Assembly: GCF_016786355.1 (NCBI RefSeq)
Contig: NZ_JADWYX010000045.1
Coordinates: 1 to 64,000, forward strand
Reading direction: 5' to 3'
Length of the DNA: 64,000 nt
Origin: Frankia sp. AgB1.9
GTDB lineage: Bacteria > Actinomycetota > Actinomycetes > Frankiales > Frankiaceae
This document shows positions 8,621-18,500 of the stretch, in pieces. The first letter of the stretch is position 1; every line of letters begins with the position of its first letter. The notes beneath the pieces were generated by a model, which was given only the letters and a program-made list of their open reading frames with translations, was not told where the DNA came from and made no database searches. Both the position numbers and the translations under genes were made by a program.

Positions 8621-9445
8621 TTGACGACCGACGCGGCCCCCAGCGCCCCCGCGACCGGAGCCGGCGCGGATGCCGCGCTCTTCGAGCGACGCGGACATGT
8701 CGCCGTCGTGACGTTGAACCGTCCCGGCGCCCTCAACGCCGTCAACTCCGCGCTCGCCACGGCCGCCGGTGCCGCCCTGGAACGGGCCGCGAACGACCCG
8801 GACGTGCGGGTCGTCGTCGTCACCGGGGCCGGCCGGGCGTTCTGCGCGGGCGCCGACCTCAAGGAGATCGCCAGCGGCAACCGGGTGGACGCACCAGAAC
8901 ACCCCGACTGGGGCTTCGCCGGCCTCGTCCAACACTGGGTGGCCAAGCCGACGGTCGCCGCCGTCAACGGCTTCGCCCTCGGGGGCGGAACCGAGATCGT
9001 CCTGGCCTGCGACCTGGCCGTGATGGACGAGACCGCCGCGCTCGGTCTCCCAGAGGTCCGCCGTGGCCTGTTCGCCGCGGCGGGCGGAGTGATCCGCCTG
9101 CAGCGCCAGAGTCCGCTCAAGATCGCGCTCGAGATCACGCTGGCCGGTGAATCCGTCCCGGCGGCGCGTGCCCTGGAACTTGGCCTGGTCAACCTGGTCG
9201 CTCCGGCGGGAACGGCGCTCGCGGCGGCGCTGGACCTGGCCGAGCGGATCGCCGCCAACGCCCCCCTGGCGGTACAGGCGAGCAAGCGCGTCGTGCATCG
9301 GACCTACTCGGCCGGCTCCGACTGGGACGACGCGGTCTGGAAGATCAACGCGGAAGCCGTGCGCGAGGTGTTCGGCAGCCGTGACGCGCGCGAGGGTGCC
9401 CGCGCGTTCGCCGAGAAACGCCAGCCGCGCTGGGAGGGACGATGA
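8621..9445 (+). CDS. Enoyl-CoA hydratase/isomerase (crotonase family)
   Basis: 274 residues. It has the crotonase oxyanion segments RAFCAGADLKE and the GGGTEI loop. Glutamates corresponding to the two catalytic residues of rat enoyl-CoA hydratase appear to be present (in GLPEVRRG and IALEITLAG), so it is probably an active hydratase of an enoyl-CoA beta-oxidation intermediate. The TTG at 8621 is used because GAGGAAGG lies 8 nt upstream and the start gives a normal N-terminus. The stop overlaps the following ATG (ATGA). It is the first gene of a four-gene operon running to 13675. Confidence 0.9.
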   Translation: MTTDAAPSAPATGAGADAALFERRGHVAVVTLNRPGALNAVNSALATAAGAALERAANDPDVRVVVVTGAGRAFCAGADLKEIASGNRVDAPEHPDWGFAGLVQHWVAKPTVAAVNGFALGGGTEIVLACDLAVMDETAALGLPEVRRGLFAAAGGVIRLQRQSPLKIALEITLAGESVPAARALELGLVNLVAPAGTALAAALDLAERIAANAPLAVQASKRVVHRTYSAGSDWDDAVWKINAEAVREVFGSRDAREGARAFAEKRQPRWEGR

Positions 9446-10632
9446 CCGGTCAGGAGTCGGCGGCCATCGCCGGGCTGGGGATCACCGAGCTCGGCAAGGT
9501 CTACGGCCGCACGTCGACGAGCCTGGCCGCCGAGGCCGTGCGGCTGGCGCTGGCGGATGCCGGCCTGGCCCTGGCCGACCTCGATGGGCTGCTCGTCAGC
9601 GGCGGCCTCCGCCAGGACGTCGGACTCAGCCTCGCGGGCGTGCTGAGCACCGGGCCGCTCGGTCTGCTCGCGCAGGTCAACGCGTTCGGCGCGAGCGCGG
9701 GGGCGATGGTGGCACAGGCCGCGCAGGCCATCGCCTCGGGCGCCGCGAGCACCGTCGCCTGCGTCTTCGCGGACACCCCCCTGCGACCGAAGCGCCCAGC
9801 GGGAGCGGCCTGGGGTGCGCCAGGAGCCGGCGCGGGCACCCCGGCCGGACTCGCCGGCTGGCAGCTCGCCTCCGGCGCCACGAATCCGAACATCCTCTAC
9901 GCGCTGGCCGCACGCCGGCACATGGAGCGCTATGGCACTCGCGGCGAGCAGCTCGCCGAGGTCGCCGTCGCCCAGCGCGCCTGGGCCGCGGGCAACCCGC
10001 TCGCCGCGATGCGCGAGCCACTGACCGTCGAGCGGCACCAGACGTCCCGCTGGATCGCCGAACCCCTGCGTCTGCTGGACTGTTGCCTGGTCTCCAACGG
10101 CGCGGTGGCCGTCGTCGTGACCTCCGCCGACCGCGCCGCGGACCTCCGCCAGCCTCCGGTGCACCTGTGGGGCTACGGGCAGGCGCACCAGCCCCGTCGC
10201 ATGCTTGCCGGCTCCGACTGGGGCCTGGTGACGCCCGCGGCCCGGTCCGGCCCCCAGGCGATGCGGATGGCCGGCGTCGGCGTCGAGGACATCGACATCT
10301 GCGAGCTCTACGACTGCTACACCTACACCGTCCTCGTCACGCTGGAGGACTACGGATTCTGCGCCAAGGGCGAGGGCGGTCCGTTCGTGACCGACGGCCG
10401 GCTCGCCCCGGGCGGGAAGCTCGCGTGCAACACCGGCGGTGGTCAGCTCTCCGGCTATTACATGTGGGGGATGACCCCGCTGTCCGAGGCGGTCATCCAG
10501 GCCCGTGGCCACGGCGGGCAGCGCCAGGCTCCGCGCAACGACGTCATCCTGGTCAGCGGCAACGGCGGCATCCTGGAGCACCACGCGACCGTCGTGCTCA
10601 GTCCGCACCCCCGGCGCCGGGGCGCGTCGTGA
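9442..10632 (+). CDS. Cysteine-less thiolase, Ltp2-like lipid-transfer/aldolase protein
   Basis: 396 residues with a thiolase fold. At the position of the nucleophilic cysteine the sequence reads FGASAGAM, and the usual C-terminal Cys/GHP motifs are replaced by NTGGGQLSGYYM. It therefore cannot act as a classical thiolase. Family members of this type (Ltp2 in steroid side-chain degradation) are retro-aldolases that need a DUF35 partner, and the next gene, overlapping by GTGA, is exactly such a protein. The aldolase role is inference from family and neighbour. The acyl-CoA substrate is unknown. Confidence 0.85.
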   Translation: MTGQESAAIAGLGITELGKVYGRTSTSLAAEAVRLALADAGLALADLDGLLVSGGLRQDVGLSLAGVLSTGPLGLLAQVNAFGASAGAMVAQAAQAIASGAASTVACVFADTPLRPKRPAGAAWGAPGAGAGTPAGLAGWQLASGATNPNILYALAARRHMERYGTRGEQLAEVAVAQRAWAAGNPLAAMREPLTVERHQTSRWIAEPLRLLDCCLVSNGAVAVVVTSADRAADLRQPPVHLWGYGQAHQPRRMLAGSDWGLVTPAARSGPQAMRMAGVGVEDIDICELYDCYTYTVLVTLEDYGFCAKGEGGPFVTDGRLAPGGKLACNTGGGQLSGYYMWGMTPLSEAVIQARGHGGQRQAPRNDVILVSGNGGILEHHATVVLSPHPRRRGAS

Positions 10633-11162
10633 GCGGGCCGGATTCGGCCGTGGGTCCCGCGGGTCCCGCGTTTCCCGCGGTCCGGCGGGACGACGCGAGC
10701 GCGTCGTTCTTCGACGCCGCCGCCTGCGGCCAGCTGCTCGTCCGCCGGTGCCCTGCCAGTGGTGACGTGCTCGCGCCCGAGGCGAGAACCTGCCCCAGCT
10801 GCGGCTCCGCCGGTCTTGACGACGTCGTGGCGTCGGGCCGAGGCACGCTGGTCAGCTGGGCGGTCGTGCACCAGGCGCCGGTGCCGTCGCTCGCCGCCGC
10901 CGTGCCCTACGTCAGCGTCGTCGTGGAGCTCGCCGAGGGGCCCTGGCTGCTGGCGCGACTGGTCGAGTCCGACGCCTCCGGGCTGCGCGCCGGGACCGAG
11001 GTCGAGGTTCGCTTCGTCCGGTCGGGCGAGCCGCTCGCGGTGCCGGCCGGCGAGGTGCTCCCGGCGTTCGCGGTCGCGTCGCGGCCGGGTGAGCCGGTCT
11101 CGACACGGGCCGGAGTGGCGTCCGAAACCCCGGGAGCCGGCGGCGGAGAGACGAGCACATGA
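10629..11162 (+). CDS. DUF35 OB-fold/zinc-ribbon protein, partner of the upstream thiolase
   Basis: 177 residues. An N-terminal rubredoxin-like ribbon (about residues 30-60) precedes an OB-fold ending in a conserved VPYVSVVVELAEGPWL stretch. The ribbon has CPSC for its second half but only CPAS for its first, so one of the four usual zinc cysteines is missing. The GTG at 10629 overlaps the thiolase stop. The longer open frame upstream is shadow. DUF35 proteins bind acyl-CoA and complete the active site of Ltp2-like enzymes, so an 9442-10632 complex is expected (inference). Confidence 0.85.
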   Translation: MSGPDSAVGPAGPAFPAVRRDDASASFFDAAACGQLLVRRCPASGDVLAPEARTCPSCGSAGLDDVVASGRGTLVSWAVVHQAPVPSLAAAVPYVSVVVELAEGPWLLARLVESDASGLRAGTEVEVRFVRSGEPLAVPAGEVLPAFAVASRPGEPVSTRAGVASETPGAGGGETST

Positions 11163-13675
11163 CCCTTCCACTCACGGGTGTGCGGATCGTCGAGCTGACC
11201 GACGGCCTGGCCGACGGGTGCGGCCGGTATCTCGCGGACCTGGGCGCCGAGGTCGTGAAGGTCGAGCCGCCGGGCGGCGCGGCCTCCCGCCGGGCCGGGC
11301 CGGGGCCCGGCGCCAGCCTTCCGTTTCTGCTGCGCAACGCGAACAAGCTCGGCGTCGCGCTCGACCTCGCGACCCCGGCCGGCCGGGACCGGCTGCGCGA
11401 ACTGGTCTCCCGGGCGGACATCGTCGTCGAGTCGGCGCCGCCCGGGCACCTCGACGCGCTCGGACTCGGGCCGCGGGACCTGCTCGCGGGCAACCCGGGC
11501 CTGGTCGTCGTGTCCGTGACCGGCTTCGGGCAGACCGGTCCCTACCGGAGCTGGTCGGCGACCGAGGCGGTGCTGGCCGGGCTCGGCGGGGTGCTGTCGC
11601 GGTCCGGGCGCCCCGGCGAGGCGCCGCTGCTGCCCCCGGACGGGCTGGTGGCGTCGACGGTGGCGGTGCTCGCGGCCTGGTCCGCGCTCGTCGCCTATGT
11701 CAAACGGCTGCGGACCGGCGTCGGAGAGCTGGTCGACCTGGCCGCGTTCGAGGCCGTCGTGCACGGCTTCGACCCGGCCTTCGGCACGCAGGGCACGGCG
11801 GCCGCCGGCCGGACGGAGGACTTCCCGCGCGACCGCCCGGACGCGGCCGACTTCTATCCGGTGTTCGCCGCGCGCGACGGCCACGTCCGGCTCTGCCTGC
11901 TCGCGAAGCGGCAGTGGCGAGCGATGTTCGGCTGGCTGGGGGAGCCGCCGGAGTTCGCCGACCCCCGCTTCGACACGATCCCCGCCCGGTTCCGGGCCGC
12001 GAACCGGCTGCATCCACGGATCGCGGCGCTGTTTCGCGACCGGCCCTGCTCCGAGCTGGTGGCCGAGGGCGCTCGGCGTGGGATCCCGATCGCCGCGGTG
12101 CTCACCCCGGCGCAGGTGCTCGCCACCGAGCAGTTCGCCGTCACCGGCGCGCTGGTCGACGTCGAGGTCGCGCCGGGCACCCGGGCCAGGATCCCGTCGG
12201 GCTACGTCCGGGTCGACGGCGAGCGTGCCGGCTTCCGTCGGCGCGCACCGCTTCCGGGCGAGCACAACGACCTCGTGTTCGGCGCCGCGGCGGGAGCTGC
12301 GGCGCCCGCCGCGGACGCACCGGCCGTCCGCCGGCAGGGTGCCGCGGCTGGCGCGGGAGTCAGGCCGGTCCGGCCGTTGGCGGGTATCCGCGTGCTCGAT
12401 CTCGGGGTCATCGTGTTCGGCGCCGAGCTGGGCCGGCTGTTCGCCGACCAGGGCGCCGATGTGATCAAGATTGAGAACGCCGCGTTCCCGGACGGGCTGC
12501 GCCAGTCGCGCAGCGGCGCCGCGATGAGCGCCTCCTTCGCCTGGGGCCACCGCAACAGGCGCAGCCTCGGTCTCGACCTGCGGGACCCGCGCGGTGCCGA
12601 GATCTTTCGGGTACTGGTGGCGCGTTCCGACCTCGTGCTCGCGAACTTCAAGCCGGGCACGCTGGAGGCGCTCGGTGCCTCACCCCACGCGCTGGCCGCG
12701 ATCAACCCGGGGGTCATCGTCTCGGACAGCAGCGCCTTCGGTGGCGAGGGGCCGTGGAACGCACGGATGGGGTACGGCCCGCTGGTGCGAGCCTCCGCCG
12801 GTGTCTCGGCGCTGTGGCGGGTACCGGGCTCCGACGACGCCTACTGCGACGGCTCGACGGTGTATCCCGACCATGTCGCGGCGTATGCCTCGGCCATCGC
12901 GCTGCTCGCCGCGCTGATCGGCCGCCTCCGCTCGGCTGCGGCCGGCGGCGTCGCGCACGGCGCGACGGTCACGAGTGCGCAGGCGGACGCCGCTCTGGTA
13001 GCGCTGGGCGCACGGCTCGCGGCACAGTCGCTCGTCGGCGAAGGCGGACCGGAGCCGGGCGCCAGTGCGCACCTGGCCGCGGACGACGCGACAGACGGCG
13101 TGTACCCCTGCGCCGGAGAGGACGAATGGTGCGTCGTGTCCGTCCGTGGTGACGACGACTGGCTGCGGCTCTGCCAGGTCGTCGGTCGCCTGGATCTCGC
13201 GGACGCGCCGGCCTTCCGCACCGCGGCGGCACGTGCCCGTCGGCGGCCCGAGGTGGACGCCGTCGTGGCCGCCTGGACAAGGCGGCATCCACCGCGGGAC
13301 GTGATGACGAAGCTTCAGGCCGCGGGCGTCCCGGCGGGGGTCATGTTGCGTCTGCCCGAAGAGCTCACCGATCCGCAGCTGGTCGAGCGGGAGTCGTTCG
13401 CGACGCTGCGGCACGACGCGCTGCCGGTGCCGATGCCGGCGAACGCGCGCGTCGCGCGGTTCTCCAGCATTCCCGACCCGGACCTGAGCCCAGCCCCTTT
13501 TCAGGGCGAGCACACCCGGGAGATCTGTGCCTCGGTCCTCGGCCTGGCCGACGACCAGATCGACGAGCTCGTGCACGCCGGTGTGCTGCAGCCAGCTCCC
13601 GACGACCGTGCCGTGCGCCCGGCGGCCTCTGGCGGGATCCGGCCGGGCGACGTCGCGATGCGAGCCGGTGCCTGA
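11159..13675 (+). CDS. Fused two-domain CaiB/BaiF (family III) CoA-transferase
   Basis: 838 residues, about twice the usual 400. Two CoA-transferase family III domains lie in tandem: about residues 4-390 and 400-810, each starting with the LxGVRIVEL/LAGIRVLDL strand. Family III enzymes move CoA between acids through an aspartyl-CoA intermediate. By eye alignment that position is Glu198 in domain 1 (VDLAAFEA) and Asp610 in domain 2 (TSAQADAA), so probably only the second half is catalytic. It overlaps the DUF35 gene by ATGA and ends the operon. It would activate the pathway acid or recycle CoA. Confidence 0.9.
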   Translation: MTLPLTGVRIVELTDGLADGCGRYLADLGAEVVKVEPPGGAASRRAGPGPGASLPFLLRNANKLGVALDLATPAGRDRLRELVSRADIVVESAPPGHLDALGLGPRDLLAGNPGLVVVSVTGFGQTGPYRSWSATEAVLAGLGGVLSRSGRPGEAPLLPPDGLVASTVAVLAAWSALVAYVKRLRTGVGELVDLAAFEAVVHGFDPAFGTQGTAAAGRTEDFPRDRPDAADFYPVFAARDGHVRLCLLAKRQWRAMFGWLGEPPEFADPRFDTIPARFRAANRLHPRIAALFRDRPCSELVAEGARRGIPIAAVLTPAQVLATEQFAVTGALVDVEVAPGTRARIPSGYVRVDGERAGFRRRAPLPGEHNDLVFGAAAGAAAPAADAPAVRRQGAAAGAGVRPVRPLAGIRVLDLGVIVFGAELGRLFADQGADVIKIENAAFPDGLRQSRSGAAMSASFAWGHRNRRSLGLDLRDPRGAEIFRVLVARSDLVLANFKPGTLEALGASPHALAAINPGVIVSDSSAFGGEGPWNARMGYGPLVRASAGVSALWRVPGSDDAYCDGSTVYPDHVAAYASAIALLAALIGRLRSAAAGGVAHGATVTSAQADAALVALGARLAAQSLVGEGGPEPGASAHLAADDATDGVYPCAGEDEWCVVSVRGDDDWLRLCQVVGRLDLADAPAFRTAAARARRRPEVDAVVAAWTRRHPPRDVMTKLQAAGVPAGVMLRLPEELTDPQLVERESFATLRHDALPVPMPANARVARFSSIPDPDLSPAPFQGEHTREICASVLGLADDQIDELVHAGVLQPAPDDRAVRPAASGGIRPGDVAMRAGA

Positions 13676-13680
13676 CGGTG

Positions 13681-14313
13681 TCAGCCGCCGCGTGCTTCCT
13701 GGCTCGCGAGCACGCCGGCGAGGAAGGCGCGGATCGACTCGACGAAGAGCTGCTCCGCGTCCAGCGCGTTGTGCCTGAGCGCCGCGGTCAGCGTCGGCTG
13801 GGACTCGGCGGACGCGTTCGGGAACGGTCCGTCGGCCTCGGGGGAGGCCGCCGCCTCGAGCAACGCGGAACCCAGCCCGATCCGGTCCATTCCGTCGAGG
13901 ACGAGGATGCGGCTGGACGGCGCCAGTTCGTCAGCCTGGTCCAGCACCTGCGCGGCCGTTTCGTAGAGCGGCGTGAGGACGTCGCGGGGCAGGAACTGCA
14001 GGAGGATCGGAGCGGCGTTGCGATGGCGCAGGATCGTGCGCCGGAAGTTGACGGCCAGTGTCACGAAGTACTCGGTCCAGTGAGCGGCCGGCGCGATACG
14101 TGGCAGGTCGGTTTCCAGGACGATGGTCCGGGCGATCTCGGTCAGAATGTCCGCGCGGTCGCGGAAGTGATGGTAGAGCGACGCCGTCCGCACCCCAAGC
14201 TCGTCGCCGAGCCGGGGCATCGTGAACGCCGCGTAGCCGTCCCGTTCCACCATCGCCAACGCAGTCCTGACGATCGCCTGGCGGGTCAGAGAGGGCGCGG
14301 ACTGACGGGACAT
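13681..14313 (-). CDS. TetR-family transcriptional regulator (paralogue of 25062-25715)
   Basis: 210 residues from the ATG at 14313. An in-frame start 15 codons upstream (14358) is possible. The N-terminal HTH ends in the recognition-helix segment VRTASLYHHF, followed by a ligand-binding domain with the distinctive stretch FRRTILRHRNAAPILLQ. The same stretch occurs almost unchanged in the TetR at 25062-25715. It is convergent with the CoA-transferase (5-bp gap, no terminator seen) and divergent from the Rieske gene, whose promoter carries the CCTAA palindrome. It is a leading candidate to bind that operator (inference). Confidence 0.88.
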   Translation of the reverse strand: MSRQSAPSLTRQAIVRTALAMVERDGYAAFTMPRLGDELGVRTASLYHHFRDRADILTEIARTIVLETDLPRIAPAAHWTEYFVTLAVNFRRTILRHRNAAPILLQFLPRDVLTPLYETAAQVLDQADELAPSSRILVLDGMDRIGLGSALLEAAASPEADGPFPNASAESQPTLTAALRHNALDAEQLFVESIRAFLAGVLASQEARGG

Positions 14314-14453
14314 GCCCAGATTATGGCAGTACTCCGCCACTACGGGCGCGCGCCGCATCTCGGCTGGCGTGTCCGGGTGTGACCGGCGTCATAGTCCGGC
14401 GGCATTGTTGACGGTCCCTCCCGGCGTGGTTTCGGCTGGGTCTGTCGCTTCAA

Positions 14454-14468
14454 CCTAAAAGTGTTAGG
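14454..14468. promoter_or_regulatory. Perfect CCTAA-N5-TTAGG operator upstream of the Rieske operon
   Basis: CCTAA-AAGTG-TTAGG is a perfect palindrome in the 214-bp gap between the divergent TetR gene (14313) and Rieske oxygenase gene (14528). The latter starts 60 bp downstream. I see no strong -35 at the right distance. The site could serve either gene and would allow autoregulation of the TetR gene. Confidence 0.7.
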
Positions 14469-14527
14469 CTGAGGATCGAACGCCCGGGTGGTGAACATTG
14501 CGGGCCTTCGGGACCAGGGAGGCGGGC

Positions 14528-15691
14528 ATGACCCAGCTGACGGCGCCGCGGGAGACCCGGATCGGGCGGGCGTTGGAGCATCTGCGCAACGGTTCGACCG
14601 ACGAGTTCGACGTTGTGACACCATTCGACGCCGTCGAGTACACGGACCCGCAGCTTGCCGTGCGTGAGCGGAACCTGGTGTTCGGCAGAGTTCCCTCGAT
14701 CGTCGCGCACGGCTCCGAGGTGGCGCGTGCCGGTGACTTTGTCACGCTGCAGATGCCACGCAACAAAGTCATCGTGGTCAGGCAGGCCGACGGCGTGGTG
14801 AAGGCCTTCGTGAATCTGTGTCGGCACCGCGGGGCATTGCTGGAAGAGCAGGAGAAGGGTAGTTGCCGAGTGTTCTCCTGTGGATACCACAGGTGGGCCT
14901 ACGGCACGGACGGCTCCCTGCGGGCGATCACGCGAGACGCGACGTTCGGCGAGGTGGACCGCGCGCACTACGGCCTCGTGGAGCTGCCCTGCGAGGAGCG
15001 CCACGGCTTCGTCTGGCTGGTCGACGACGCTACCCAGCAGATCGACGTCGCGGCCTGGCTCGGCTCTCCCATGGACGAGATTCTTGGCGGCTATGGCCTG
15101 CCGGATCTTGTCTGCTACCGTGCCGAGGGGTTCGACGAGCCGGTCAACTGGAAGATCATGCAGGACGCCTTCCTGGACGGTTATCACATCCAGTACGCCC
15201 ACGCGAATACCGCAGCGAGGCACATCCACACGAACGTGATGGCGGCGGAGGACTTCGGCCGGCACTGTCGGTTCATCGCGCCACGAAAGTCCATCGACCG
15301 CTGGCTCGATGAGGACCCAAATGGGACCAGCCTTGCCCCGCACGTCACCGAGACGCATTTTCTGCTGCCCAACAGCACTTTGCTGCGCCAGCCCGACCAT
15401 TTCGAGCTCCTGACGTTCCGTCCGCACCCGAAGGACCCGGGCCGCAGCCGCATGGAGATGCGACTGCTGGTGCCGCCGGTGGCGGCGAGCGGCATGTCCG
15501 AGGAGACATGGACGAAGCTCTGGGACAAGAACTGGCAGATCCTGCTGGATGTTCTTCACGCCGAGGACTTCCCGCTGCTGCGCAGCTCGCAGGCCGGACT
15601 GGAAAGCGCGGACGCGGGCGGCATGCTGCTCGGACGAAACGAGCTGGCCAATCAGGTCTTCCGTCGTGAGCTGGGCCGGCTCGTCTCCTGA
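14528..15691 (+). CDS. Rieske non-heme iron oxygenase, large subunit
   Basis: 387 residues. The Rieske [2Fe-2S] ligands are Cys98, His100, Cys118 and His121. The mononuclear iron site shows His220 and His225 in DGYHIQYAH, with a nearby aspartate bridge. There is no adjacent beta subunit or reductase, so it is probably a homo-oligomeric oxygenase fed by an unlinked reductase. It could hydroxylate or demethylate a ring or side chain. The ATG at 14528 has GGGAGG about 6 nt upstream and is preferred to the TTG at 14498. It leads a probable operon through 19316. Confidence 0.9.
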   Translation: MTQLTAPRETRIGRALEHLRNGSTDEFDVVTPFDAVEYTDPQLAVRERNLVFGRVPSIVAHGSEVARAGDFVTLQMPRNKVIVVRQADGVVKAFVNLCRHRGALLEEQEKGSCRVFSCGYHRWAYGTDGSLRAITRDATFGEVDRAHYGLVELPCEERHGFVWLVDDATQQIDVAAWLGSPMDEILGGYGLPDLVCYRAEGFDEPVNWKIMQDAFLDGYHIQYAHANTAARHIHTNVMAAEDFGRHCRFIAPRKSIDRWLDEDPNGTSLAPHVTETHFLLPNSTLLRQPDHFELLTFRPHPKDPGRSRMEMRLLVPPVAASGMSEETWTKLWDKNWQILLDVLHAEDFPLLRSSQAGLESADAGGMLLGRNELANQVFRRELGRLVS

Positions 15692-15775
15692 CCGCGGACG
15701 CGCTGGTCGCCCTGATAGCCACGCCGCGCGTCCGGCGGCCGAGCCGTGTGCTCTGACTGGAAAACGGAGGCTGGG

Positions 15776-17197
<1,422 letters not shown>

Positions 17198-17312
17198 CGG
17201 GAGTCATCCGGACGCCGGGCCGGTCGTGACCGGTCCGGCACAGTCATCCCCTCGCCGACCTCGAGGTTGCTCGCGTCATGCGGCGAGATTCACCACCTGC
17301 GCAGGAGCGTTC

Positions 17313-18461
17313 ATGGAGACGGACCTTTACGAGGCGGATCACGAGGCCTACCGGACGACGGCCAGGGAGTTCATGCGACTGGAGGTCGTGCCGCGCCTCG
17401 GTGACTGGGATCTGCGGCGCGAGGTCGACCGCGGCACCTGGACGAAGGCGGGGGCCGCCGGACTGGTCGGCCTCGCGGTTCCGGAGCGGTTCGGCGGGGC
17501 GGGCGTGAACGACTACCGCTTCCGCTTCGTCGTGTCGGAGGAGATCGCGGACGTGGGGGCGGCGGCCCTGCAGTCGGCGTTCGCGGTCAACGACGACATC
17601 GTGCTGGGCTACCTGCTCGCGCAGGCCACCGAGGAACAGAAGGCGCGGTGGCTGCCGGGCTTCGCGTCGGGCGAGACGATCAGCGCGATCGCGATGAGTG
17701 AGGCGGAGGCCGGCAGCGACCTGCGCGGGATCGCCACCCAGGCGGTCCGCAAGGGGGACCGCTGGCTGCTGAACGGGTCGAAGACGTTCATCAGCAACGG
17801 GATCACCGCCGATCTGGTGATCGTGTTCGCCAGGACCGACCCGGCGGAAGGCGCCGGCGGCTACAGCCTCTTCGTCGTCGAACGCGGCATGCCCGGTTTC
17901 GAGCGGGGCCGCAAGCTGGACAAGGTGGGACTGGCCGCGCAGGACACCGCCGAGCTGTTCTTCCACGACGTCGAGGTGCCCGCGGACAACCTGTTGGGCA
18001 GTGCCGGCGCGGGCCTGCGGTCGCTGATGGAGAACCTCCCACGCGAACGGCTAGGAATCGCGGTCGCGGCGCAGTGCTCGGCGGAGGCGTCGCTGCGCTG
18101 GACGGTGGAGTACGTACGGCAGCGGCGGGCGTTCGGCAAGGCCGTCGCCGAGTTCCAGACCGTCGGTTTCACCCTGGCCGAGCTGCGTACGCAGGTCGAG
18201 GTGACGCGGGCCTATCTCGACCGCTGCGTCCGCCAGCTCAACGCCGGGGCGTTGTCCGCGGTGGACGCGGCGAAGGCGAAATGGTGGGCCACCGACGTGC
18301 AGTGGAAGGTCATCGATGCCGGCGTCCAGCTGCACGGTGGCTATGGCTACATGACCGAGTACCCGATCGCCCGCGCGTTCATGGATGCCCGGGTGCAGCG
18401 GATCTACGGCGGCACGAACGAGATCATGAAGGAGATCATCAGCCGGGACCTGCTGCGTTGA
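17313..18461 (+). CDS. Acyl-CoA dehydrogenase
   Basis: 382 residues with the usual N-terminal helical, middle beta and C-terminal helical domains. It forms an enoyl-CoA using FAD. Visible segments are the FAD/substrate-loop region AMSEAEAGSDLRG, the C-terminal helix QRRAFGKAVAEFQ and the terminal motif YGGTNEIMKE. The residue equivalent to Glu376 of medium-chain enzymes is Gly, as in many bacterial FadE proteins that place the base elsewhere. CAGGAG lies 6 nt before the ATG at 17313. The 29-codon upstream extension is not homologous-looking. Confidence 0.93.
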   Translation: METDLYEADHEAYRTTAREFMRLEVVPRLGDWDLRREVDRGTWTKAGAAGLVGLAVPERFGGAGVNDYRFRFVVSEEIADVGAAALQSAFAVNDDIVLGYLLAQATEEQKARWLPGFASGETISAIAMSEAEAGSDLRGIATQAVRKGDRWLLNGSKTFISNGITADLVIVFARTDPAEGAGGYSLFVVERGMPGFERGRKLDKVGLAAQDTAELFFHDVEVPADNLLGSAGAGLRSLMENLPRERLGIAVAAQCSAEASLRWTVEYVRQRRAFGKAVAEFQTVGFTLAELRTQVEVTRAYLDRCVRQLNAGALSAVDAAKAKWWATDVQWKVIDAGVQLHGGYGYMTEYPIARAFMDARVQRIYGGTNEIMKEIISRDLLR

Positions 18462-18500
18462 GGGCTGTCACGGGATCGGCGGGCGGAAGGAACCAGGGCG

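Noticed and set aside
9442-10632. Annotating the two thiolase-fold proteins as acetyl-CoA acetyltransferases
   Set aside because: Both lack the nucleophilic cysteine and the C-terminal Cys/His motifs, so thiolytic activity is not supported.
9147-11162. 671-codon frame joining upstream sequence to the DUF35 protein
   Set aside because: The part before 10629 is out-of-frame translation of the hydratase and thiolase genes. The GTGA overlap at 10629 gives the real start.
10907-12550. 547-codon minus-strand frame opposite the CoA-transferase
   Set aside because: Arginine/glycine-rich shadow without recognisable motifs. The plus strand codes for two conserved domains.
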